This document shows, one piece after another, positions 7,513 to 14,852 of a DNA stretch of 57,474 bases. Numbering within the stretch: position 1 is the first letter of the stretch; each line of letters starts with the position of its first letter. Under the pieces are notes generated by a model that saw nothing but the letters and a program-made list of their open reading frames with translations, was not told where the DNA came from and made no database searches. Position numbers and translations under genes: made by a program. The stretch covers positions 1-57,474 of the forward strand of contig CAYMGT010000001.1 of NCBI GenBank assembly GCA_964390115.1. Direction: 5' to 3'. Source of the stretch: JAIPJA01 sp964390115 (GTDB taxonomy: Bacteria; Patescibacteriota; Patescibacteriia; Patescibacteriales; UBA12465).

Positions 7513-8055
7513 ATGAAAATAATAATCGGCCTAGGCAACCCTGGTGATAAATATAAATACAGTCGTCACAATCTTGGTTTTTTAGCCTTAGACTGGTTAA
7601 ATAAGGATGCTTTATGGAAATATAATAAGAAGTTTGACTCTCTGCTTCTAGCTCACGAAGATAAGTTATTTGTCAAACCTCAAACCTATATGAATAATTC
7701 AGGCTTGGCTACAGCAAAGATACTGCATTACTATCATCTCTTAGCAAAAAATCTAACCTTATTTACAAAAAAAAATAGCGATCTAAGCGATATTTTATAT
7801 GTTATTCATGATGATTTGGATATAAATATAGGAGAGACAAAAATTTCAGTTAATTCTTCTAGTGCTGGTCACAGAGGGGTAGAGTCAATTATAAAAGAAA
7901 TTAAAACACAAAATTTTACTCGTTTTAGAGTTGGCATAAAAAGCAATAACAAACCGGAAAAAATGCCAATAGCCAATTATGTCTTACAATCCCTAGATGA
8001 TAAAGAATTGAAACATGCCAAAGAAAGTTTTTTAAATAATTGGAAAATAATTTAA
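7513..8055 (+). CDS. pth: Peptidyl-tRNA hydrolase
   Basis: This cytoplasmic enzyme releases tRNA from dropped-off peptidyl-tRNA. At 180 residues it starts with the family pattern GLGNPGDKY. The catalytic His is in SRHNLGF (His19, Asn20), the QTYMNNSG block follows, and a D-D-L-D segment carries the conserved Asp. GHRGVESI matches the family GHNGLRSI motif. An insertion of roughly ten residues (about 80-92, Lys/Asn/Asp-rich) sits before the D-D-L-D strand. It is the last gene of the LCP-der-pth group; a minus-strand RNA gene lies immediately downstream. Confidence 0.95.
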   Translation: MKIIIGLGNPGDKYKYSRHNLGFLALDWLNKDALWKYNKKFDSLLLAHEDKLFVKPQTYMNNSGLATAKILHYYHLLAKNLTLFTKKNSDLSDILYVIHDDLDINIGETKISVNSSSAGHRGVESIIKEIKTQNFTRFRVGIKSNNKPEKMPIANYVLQSLDDKELKHAKESFLNNWKII

Positions 8056-8071
8056 AAATATATATTAATAT

Positions 8072-8191
8072 AAAAAAATAACTTACACATTCCTGCCTGA
8101 AAGTAGAGTCTATCTCTATATAATTAAACTTCAAGGAGGAGGAGAAGTTTAATTTTCTCTCAGACAGGAACCTGTAAGCTATTTAAGTTAA
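8072..8191 (-). ncRNA. Orphan structured RNA 2 (~120 nt) with anti-Shine-Dalgarno-like loop
   Basis: This RNA candidate lies between pth and topA. Read on the minus strand, a long closing helix forms: AAAUAGCUUACA (8184-8173) with UGUAAGUUAUUU (8087-8076), then a 2x2 loop, then UUCCUGUCUGA (8170-8160) with UCAGGCAGGAA (8100-8090). Two hairpins branch inside. One has a perfect 11-bp stem (8154-8144 with 8132-8122) carrying the 11-nt loop UCCUCCUCCUU. The other is UAGAG/CUCUA. Positions that are A-C mismatches if read on the plus strand are G-U pairs on the minus strand. A promoter lies upstream at 8226-8198 and seven Us follow the closing helix. The loop equals the CCUCCUU tail of 16S rRNA, so it could pair with AAGGAGG sequences. 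Read the other way, the loop would be an AAGGAGGAGG decoy. Confidence 0.66.
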
Positions 8192-8197
8192 TGTATT

Positions 8198-8226
8198 ATT
8201 AAATCACACTAAAAAATAAAAGTCAA
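8198..8226 (-). promoter_or_regulatory. Promoter of orphan RNA 2
   Basis: On the minus strand TTGACT (8226-8221), a 17-nt spacer and TTTAAT (8203-8198) each match the sigma70 consensus at five of six positions. The start is predicted near 8191. Confidence 0.58.
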
Positions 8227-8269
8227 GAACAAAACACGTAACAAATATAAAAAAATAAACTAACTATAT

Positions 8270-10510
8270 ATGAAGTTAATTATCGTAGAAAGTCCCACTA
8301 AAGCCAAGACTATACAGAAATTTTTACCAAGTGAATATAAACTATATTCCTCTTTTGGTCATATTAGAGATTTACCAAAAAGCGAATTAGGCGTAGATGT
8401 AGAGAAAAAATTTAATCCTAAATATGTTATCCCTGATAAAGCAAAGAAAACTGTAAATCAACTGAAAAAATTAAGTAAAGAAGCAGAATTAGTAATTTTA
8501 GCTTCTGATGAAGATCGTGAAGGAGAGGCAATTGCTTGGCATTTAAATAAAGCTTTAAAAATAGAAGAAGAAAAAAGTCAAAGAATAGTATTTCACGAAA
8601 TTACCAAAAACGCTATATTAGAGGCTTTAAAAAATCCTCGAAAAATTGACTACAAAATGGTGGATGCCCAGCAAGCTAGACGTATTTTAGATAGATTAGT
8701 TGGCTACAAACTTTCTCCATTTCTATGGAAAAAAGTGGTTAAAGGTCTATCTGCCGGTAGAGTTCAGAGTGTCGCAGTTAGACTTATTGTAGAAAGAGAG
8801 CGAGAAAGACAAGCTTTTAAAGTTGAGGAGTATTGGAGCATTGAGGCTAATTTAGAAAGCAAAAAAAATTCACAACTACCTATTATAGCTAAACTAAATA
8901 AGGTCAGTGGTAAGCAATTAACTAAACTAGAGATTAAATCTGAAAAGGAAGCTAGTCTTATAAAAAAACAGTTAGAAAAAGGAGTTTACGTAATTAAAAA
9001 TATCGATACTAAAAAAATATCTAAAAATGCTCCTAAACCGTTTACCACCTCAACTCTGCAACAAACAGCTAATAGATGGCTAGGCTTTAGTGCTAAACAA
9101 ACTATGGCGGTAGCCCAACAATTATACGAGGGTGTTAGTGTAAATGGAAAAAATCAAGCCGGTCTTATCACCTACATGAGAACAGACTCTTTAAATTTGT
9201 CTCAGTCTTTTTTAACTGGTGCTAGAGATTATATAAAAAATAAAGTTGGTAAAGATTTTTTACCAGAAAAACCTAATTATTTTAAAACAAAGTCTAAAGG
9301 AGCTCAAGAAGCTCATGAAGCGGTTAGGCCAACTTCTGCCGATCTTAACCCTGAAGAAATTAAAGACTCTTTAAGTCCTCAACAATATAGGCTATATAAA
9401 CTTATTTGGCAAAGAAGCTTAGCTAGTCAAATGAAAAACGCCGAAGCTCTATCAACTTCAATTGATATAAACGTTGAAGACACGCTCTATGAGCTAAGAA
9501 GTAGTGGGCAAATTTTAACTTTTAAAGGCTACTTGGAAATATATCCAGAAAAAAGTCAGGAAACTGAAATGCCACAAGTTGAAGTAGGTGAAAAATTAAA
9601 ATTAAAATCACTTGAGAATAAACAACATTTTACCCAAGCGCCAGCCAGATATTCTGATGCCGGACTCGTAAAAGAAATGGAAAAACACGGTATTGGTAGA
9701 CCTTCTACTTATTCACCAACTATTTCGACAATCATTACCAGAAATTATGTAAATAGAGATGATAGTAAAAGACTTTTTCCTACGGATATAGCCCTAGTAG
9801 TTACTGATTTATTAGTTAAACATTTCCCAGAAATTGTAGATTATAAATTTACAGCCGACATGGAAAATAATTTAGATCAAATCTCCGAAGGAAAAAAACA
9901 ATGGCCAGATGTAATTGATAAATTTTACCAAAAATTTATCTCTAATTTAGAAAATAAATATAAAGAGATAGAGAAAAAAGATATTATGCCACAAGAAGAA
10001 ACAAAAGAAATTTGTGATAAATGTGGAGCTAAAATGCTAATAAAGATTGGGCGCTATGGAAAATTCTTATCTTGTAGTAACTATCCTGATTGTAAAAACG
10101 CTAAACCTCTGGAAAAAATAAGTGAAGAAGAGCAGCTGGAAATAGAAAAACTACAAAAAGAATATGAGGGAGAAACTTGTGAAAAATGTGGCGCAGACAT
10201 GAAAATAAAAGCTGGAAGATATGGAAAATTTTTAGCTTGCAGTAATTATCCTAAATGTAAAAATAATAAGAATCTGAAAACTGAAGATGACAATCAAAAA
10301 GAAATTGATTGTCCTGCTTGTAAAACTGGTAAAATTGTTAAAAAATTTAGTCGTCGTGGAACTTTTTATGCTTGTAATAACTATCCTGAATGTAAGAACA
10401 CTTATTGGGGAAAACCTCTAGAAAAAAAATGCCCTGAATGTAAAAATCTTTTAATAGAATCTAAAAAAGGAATTACTTGTTCTAATAAAGATTGTAATTA
10501 TAGTGAATAA
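8270..10510 (+). CDS. topA: DNA topoisomerase I
   Basis: This type IA topoisomerase relaxes negative supercoils. At 746 residues it has a Toprim domain with Glu7 and Asp80/Asp82/Glu84 (LASDEDREGEA). The active-site tyrosine is Tyr302 in LITYMRTDS. The C-terminus carries four zinc-ribbon units (from about residue 580), three of the CxKCGA..GRYGKF..C..YPxC type and a last, shorter one (CPEC...CSNKDC). All their cysteines appear in place. It stands alone on the plus strand after orphan RNA 2 and before a run of minus-strand genes. The start has no Shine-Dalgarno sequence, but residues from the first Met match the family start (MKLIIVESPTKAKTI). Confidence 0.97.
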   Translation: MKLIIVESPTKAKTIQKFLPSEYKLYSSFGHIRDLPKSELGVDVEKKFNPKYVIPDKAKKTVNQLKKLSKEAELVILASDEDREGEAIAWHLNKALKIEEEKSQRIVFHEITKNAILEALKNPRKIDYKMVDAQQARRILDRLVGYKLSPFLWKKVVKGLSAGRVQSVAVRLIVERERERQAFKVEEYWSIEANLESKKNSQLPIIAKLNKVSGKQLTKLEIKSEKEASLIKKQLEKGVYVIKNIDTKKISKNAPKPFTTSTLQQTANRWLGFSAKQTMAVAQQLYEGVSVNGKNQAGLITYMRTDSLNLSQSFLTGARDYIKNKVGKDFLPEKPNYFKTKSKGAQEAHEAVRPTSADLNPEEIKDSLSPQQYRLYKLIWQRSLASQMKNAEALSTSIDINVEDTLYELRSSGQILTFKGYLEIYPEKSQETEMPQVEVGEKLKLKSLENKQHFTQAPARYSDAGLVKEMEKHGIGRPSTYSPTISTIITRNYVNRDDSKRLFPTDIALVVTDLLVKHFPEIVDYKFTADMENNLDQISEGKKQWPDVIDKFYQKFISNLENKYKEIEKKDIMPQEETKEICDKCGAKMLIKIGRYGKFLSCSNYPDCKNAKPLEKISEEEQLEIEKLQKEYEGETCEKCGADMKIKAGRYGKFLACSNYPKCKNNKNLKTEDDNQKEIDCPACKTGKIVKKFSRRGTFYACNNYPECKNTYWGKPLEKKCPECKNLLIESKKGITCSNKDCNYSE

Positions 10511-10568
10511 TACTATAGAAACAACTCAAAAATATTAATTTAACAAAAAAATAAAAACTCTAATAAAT

Positions 10569-10892
10569 TTATTTTTTGTTTTTTGTTTTTTGTTTGCCTA
10601 AATCATCTTCTTCAGAAATATTTTCTTTTTTATCTTTCTTTATTAGATCAATAATACTCTTAGCAGCTTCTCCGGCTAAATACATGTAGGAGCTACTTTT
10701 TTTAACCTTATCTTTTATACTCTCAACACCTTCTATAACACTTTTTACTCCTTTTTCAATTTCATCAACGATCTTATGAATTTTTTTTAGACTAGAAAGA
10801 AAATAATAAATAGTCCAAACTAAAAAGAAAGTAAAAGCTAAAATGCAAATTGCAATGACTAAATTTAATATATCTCCGCTGGTTTCAAACAT
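10569..10892 (-). CDS. Small membrane-anchored coiled-coil protein
   Basis: This 107-residue protein has one N-terminal membrane segment (about 10-33). A predicted amphipathic or coiled-coil stretch follows (KKIHKIVDEIEKGVKSVIEG and onward), and the C-terminus is strongly charged (Lys/Glu/Asp). The pattern recalls DUF948- or YtxH-like proteins, but I cannot assign it to a family. It is 52 nt downstream of pheT on the same strand and may be the last gene of the synthetase operon. Function unknown. Confidence 0.75.
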   Translation of the reverse strand: MFETSGDILNLVIAICILAFTFFLVWTIYYFLSSLKKIHKIVDEIEKGVKSVIEGVESIKDKVKKSSSYMYLAGEAAKSIIDLIKKDKKENISEEDDLGKQKTKNKK

Positions 10893-10944
10893 ATTCTTTA
10901 TGAATTACTTAACTCTATGAGTTAAACAATTGCTAAATTAATTA

Positions 10945-13389
10945 TTAAAAATTTCTAATTTGTGCTTGATATTTATTTTCTAAATAGGAAATAAGTTGTG
11001 TCTGAATTTCATCCACTTCTTTTGTAGTTAAAGTTCTTTCCAGGCTTTTATATACAACGTGGAAAGCTAAACTTTTTTTATCATTACCTAATTTTTCTCC
11101 TTGATAAACGTCAAAAAGTTCAACACTTTTTACAAACTGATGAAAATTTTCTAACTCCATCTTAATATCCTTATAACTGATATTATTATCTACAATAAAA
11201 GCTAAATCCCTTATCAGGCTAGGAAATTTAGCTGAAGGAGTATAATTCTTAGTTTTTAAACTACTTAAAATATCGGCTAAGGAACTATAATTAATTTCAG
11301 CTAAAATAACTGATTTTTTAATACCTAATTTCTTAGCACTTTCTTCTTTTAACTTATTAATCGTACCTAATATTTTTCCTTCAACAATAAAGTTAGCGCT
11401 TAAAGAAGTATTAGCCCAGGAAAAAGAAGTTTCGACTGCTTCATAATTTATTTCTGGTCTAAAACGGTATAATCTAGAAAATAAACTTTCTAGGTGACCC
11501 TTAAGTTGATTCAAAATTTCAAAATCACTTTCTAAAGATGCTATAGCTAAAATTAATCTTTTTTCTTGATGAGGTAAATATTTTTGCTGTTTATTGTCAG
11601 TATAAAATTTTCCAGCAAAACTTAAATAAACTGAACCCAACTCAAATAATTCGATTTTTTGATAGCGAGCTTGATTAAACTTTATCGCCTCTAAAATATT
11701 AGGTGCTAGAGACTGTCTAAGCAAACTTAAATTTTCACTAAGTGGATTTTTTACTGATAAATAATGACTATGATTTATACCTAAATTATTTAATTGTTTA
11801 GAATTTACAAAAACATGCGTATGAACCTCAGTAAAAGCAATATCTTTAGCTAAAGAGTCTTTCAGTTCTCGCTCAATTATATGAGAAGCAGAAAGTATGG
11901 GAGCTGATATTTTACTATATGGAAGAGTTAATTCAATTTTATCAAAACCATATAAGCGAACAACTTCTTCTAATATATCTTCGGCTAAAGATATGTCTTT
12001 CGTGGCTCGCCAACTAGGAACTTTTAAATTTAAAATATTATTCTCATTTTCTTCACTTTCAAAACCCAGGCCCTTTAATGTTTTAACAACCTCTTCCTTT
12101 TCAATTCTTTGGCCAATTCTTTTCTCTAGCCAATCTAAATTTAAATCAACATACACATCACTCAACTTATCACTACCCACCTCAGAAACATTTGTTTCCA
12201 CTATCATTTCTGGACTTTCTTGTTTTATTAAATCTAAAGCTCGTCTTAGAGCCAATTGACATAATGCAGGATCTAAAGATTTTTCAAAACGACTAGAAGC
12301 TTCCGTACGAAGACCTAAGCTTTGTGAAGTTTTTCTGACTGATATGGGATTAAAATTAGCCGATTCTATAATAATTTCTGAACACTGCTCATTTATTCCA
12401 CTTTCTTGTCCACCCATAATACCAGCTATAGACAAAATATTTTTATCGTTAGCTATAACCAAACTTCCCTTAGATAATTCATACTCTTTACCATCTAAAG
12501 CTAAAAAAAATTCATTTTGTTTTAAGGTTTTAACTATAATTTTTTCTGCTAAGCTAGCATTAAAAGCATGCAAAGGTTGCCCTAAATCTAACATAACATA
12601 ATTAGTTATATCTACAATATTGTTAATTGGATTTATACCAGCCGCTAAAAGCCTTTGTTTAATTGAGGGTGAAGATTCTTTAATTTTTATTTTCTTAATT
12701 TTTACAACACTGTAGTAAGGGCAAAGCTCAGAATTTTCAATCTTTACGGACAAAACATTATTTTTTTCTAGTTCACTAATTTTATTTATGGAAGATAAAT
12801 TTTTTTCATAAGGAAATAACTTGGTATTTAAAATTACGCTTAACTCTCTAGCTATACCATAGTGCCCCCAGAGATCGGGACGATTAGATAATGATTTATT
12901 ATCTATTTCAATAATTGTATCATCTAAGTTTAAATACTTAGCTAAATTCAGACCAATTTTAGCTTTAGAACTTAAAACCATAATACCATCATGATTTAAA
13001 CCTAAACCTAATTCATCTTCAGCACAAATCATGCCTTGTGAAATTTCGCCTCTAATTTTAGCCTCTAAAATTTCCAAACCATTAGGTAATTTAGATCCTA
13101 TTTTAGCCACTACCACTCTTTGCCCCGACTCTAAATTATCAGCTCCGCAAACTATCTTTAAGGGCTCTTTTTCTCCCACATTAACTAAAGCCAAATTTAA
13201 TTTATCAGCTTGGGGATGTTTTTTAATCTCTAAAACCTCACCCACTACTACTAAATTATATTTTTCTGATAAATCATAAATACCTTCTACCTCAACTGTA
13301 TGTAGAGTTAGATCATCTGCCAATTTACCAGGACTATACGACTTGGGTAATTTAATAAAATCTTGTAACCATTTGTAAGAAATATACAT
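10945..13389 (-). CDS. pheT: Phenylalanyl-tRNA synthetase beta subunit
   Basis: This is the large subunit of the alpha2-beta2 enzyme that charges tRNA-Phe. At 814 residues it has the full bacterial architecture. An EMAPII-like tRNA-binding OB domain lies at about residues 40-150, followed by the B3/B4 editing region, B5 and the synthetase-like core. The C-terminal FDX-ACB anticodon domain starts at about 720 (TPSAKFPSLIRDLAF). The start, MYISYKWLQDFIKLP, matches the family. pheS ends 4 nt upstream, so the two are co-transcribed. Confidence 0.97.
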   Translation of the reverse strand: MYISYKWLQDFIKLPKSYSPGKLADDLTLHTVEVEGIYDLSEKYNLVVVGEVLEIKKHPQADKLNLALVNVGEKEPLKIVCGADNLESGQRVVVAKIGSKLPNGLEILEAKIRGEISQGMICAEDELGLGLNHDGIMVLSSKAKIGLNLAKYLNLDDTIIEIDNKSLSNRPDLWGHYGIARELSVILNTKLFPYEKNLSSINKISELEKNNVLSVKIENSELCPYYSVVKIKKIKIKESSPSIKQRLLAAGINPINNIVDITNYVMLDLGQPLHAFNASLAEKIIVKTLKQNEFFLALDGKEYELSKGSLVIANDKNILSIAGIMGGQESGINEQCSEIIIESANFNPISVRKTSQSLGLRTEASSRFEKSLDPALCQLALRRALDLIKQESPEMIVETNVSEVGSDKLSDVYVDLNLDWLEKRIGQRIEKEEVVKTLKGLGFESEENENNILNLKVPSWRATKDISLAEDILEEVVRLYGFDKIELTLPYSKISAPILSASHIIERELKDSLAKDIAFTEVHTHVFVNSKQLNNLGINHSHYLSVKNPLSENLSLLRQSLAPNILEAIKFNQARYQKIELFELGSVYLSFAGKFYTDNKQQKYLPHQEKRLILAIASLESDFEILNQLKGHLESLFSRLYRFRPEINYEAVETSFSWANTSLSANFIVEGKILGTINKLKEESAKKLGIKKSVILAEINYSSLADILSSLKTKNYTPSAKFPSLIRDLAFIVDNNISYKDIKMELENFHQFVKSVELFDVYQGEKLGNDKKSLAFHVVYKSLERTLTTKEVDEIQTQLISYLENKYQAQIRNF

Positions 13390-13393
13390 ATAT

Positions 13394-14446
13394 TTAAAAT
13401 TGTTCTAAAAATCTTAAGTCTCCGCTATTAAGTAATCTAATATCTGAAATGCCATGCTTCATCATAACTAAACGCGTTAAACCTAAACCAAAAGCAAAGC
13501 CAGAATATTTTTTGCTATCAATCCCGCCAGCCTCTAAAACCTCTGGGTGTATCATACCTCCTGGAAAAACCTCTAACCAGCCGCTCTGTTTACAAACTGG
13601 ACAACCCTTCCCCTGGCAAAGTCGACATCGCATGTCAATTTCAATGCCTGGTTCAACAAAAGGAAAATATCCAGGTCTAATTCTTATTTCAACTTCTTCT
13701 TTAAATATTCCCTTCAAAAGTTCTTTCATAACGGCTAGCATGTTGACTACAGAGATGTTTTCATCAATCATAATACCTTCTAGTTGGTAAAAACTGTGTT
13801 CGTGAGAAGCGTCTAGGGCTTCATTTCTAAATACTTTTCCTGGAACAACAGCTTTAAGCGGTGCTCCCATTTCTTGCATAGCCCTAATTTGCATCGGAGA
13901 AGTATGAGTTCGCAAAACCAAATCCTTATCACTTTCTTGATTATCCCAATTAATATAGAAGCTATCTTGCATGTCTCTAGCTGGATGATCTTCGGCGATA
14001 TTTAAAGCTTGAAAATTATAGTAATCACTTTCTAGTTCAGGCCCTTCTATAACAGAAAAACCCAAGCTTTTAAATAAATCCTCCAGTTCGCGTTGCATTA
14101 AGGTTATAGGGTGCAGGTGACCTAAAGAAAAATATTTACCAGGCAAGCTCATGTCTAGTTTTTTTTGACTATTATTTTTTAATAAAAACTTTGTTTCAAA
14201 TTCTGAAAAAGCTTGTTTTAAATCTAATTTTATCGCATTAGCCAAAGAGCCAATTTCTTTTTTTTCTTCTACTGAAAAATCTTTAATTTGTCGTAAAATT
14301 TGGCTTAATTTACCTTTTCTTCCTAAATATTTAATTTCTAAAGTACGCCAAATTTCTTTTTGGTTATTTAAAGATTTATCATCCAGTCGCAAATTTTCTA
14401 AGCGACTTAAAGCCTCTTTTTTTATTTGTTCTAGCTTATTTTTCAT
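13394..14446 (-). CDS. pheS: Phenylalanyl-tRNA synthetase alpha subunit
   Basis: This is the catalytic subunit of PheRS. At 350 residues it has an N-terminal coiled-coil arm and a class II core with motif 2 (VFRNEALDASHEHSFYQLEG) and motif 3 (GLGLTRLVMMKHG) ending in DIRLLNSGDLRFLEQF. A Cys-rich insert (CRLCQGKGCPVCKQSG) after the REIRIRPGYFPF-type segment could bind zinc and is found in a subset of bacterial PheS. Its start codon overlaps the stop of the upstream membrane gene (ATGA), so translation is probably coupled. Confidence 0.97.
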   Translation of the reverse strand: MKNKLEQIKKEALSRLENLRLDDKSLNNQKEIWRTLEIKYLGRKGKLSQILRQIKDFSVEEKKEIGSLANAIKLDLKQAFSEFETKFLLKNNSQKKLDMSLPGKYFSLGHLHPITLMQRELEDLFKSLGFSVIEGPELESDYYNFQALNIAEDHPARDMQDSFYINWDNQESDKDLVLRTHTSPMQIRAMQEMGAPLKAVVPGKVFRNEALDASHEHSFYQLEGIMIDENISVVNMLAVMKELLKGIFKEEVEIRIRPGYFPFVEPGIEIDMRCRLCQGKGCPVCKQSGWLEVFPGGMIHPEVLEAGGIDSKKYSGFAFGLGLTRLVMMKHGISDIRLLNSGDLRFLEQF

Positions 14447-14835
14447 ACATTATTTTTTTTATAGCTAATAAAGAAAAATTCAATAAAAAATAAAATGATA
14501 ATCAAAAAAATAATATTTATCCAAGTAAATAAATTATTAGCTAAAAAAATTAAAGACAAAACAATTAATAATCCAAAAATAAACGATTGTCTGAAGGCTG
14601 TTTTAACTGAATAAAATGCTAATTTTTGCTTTAAAAACCAAAATCTAATTACAAAACCTAAAACAGAGGCGGTACCAGAGACTGCTAAGAAAAGTGAAGC
14701 ATAAAAAAATAAAAAACCTAGAAAATTAGTAATCTCGGGGTTTATGGTATTTAAAACGTAAACAAAAGAAGCCCAACAAATAAGCGTAGTTAAAATCATT
14801 AAACTTAAATATTTTTTTAAAGTCATATATATCAA
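14443..14835 (-). CDS. Four-helix membrane protein of unknown function
   Basis: This 130-residue protein has about four membrane segments (8-30, 36-60, 84-102, 105-126) and a basic C-terminus. No enzymatic motif is visible. It sits between valS (17 nt) and pheS, overlapping the pheS start by 4 nt and ending in TGA. This shows that UGA is read as stop here. Function unknown. Confidence 0.78.
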   Translation of the reverse strand: MIYMTLKKYLSLMILTTLICWASFVYVLNTINPEITNFLGFLFFYASLFLAVSGTASVLGFVIRFWFLKQKLAFYSVKTAFRQSFIFGLLIVLSLIFLANNLFTWINIIFLIIILFFIEFFFISYKKNNV

Positions 14836-14852
14836 TTATAACACAAAAACAA

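Noticed and set aside
14443..14445. UGA read as glycine, as in Gracilibacteria/Absconditabacteria
   Set aside because: TGA serves as a true stop at the end of the membrane gene before pheS, and no in-frame TGA was needed in any gene.
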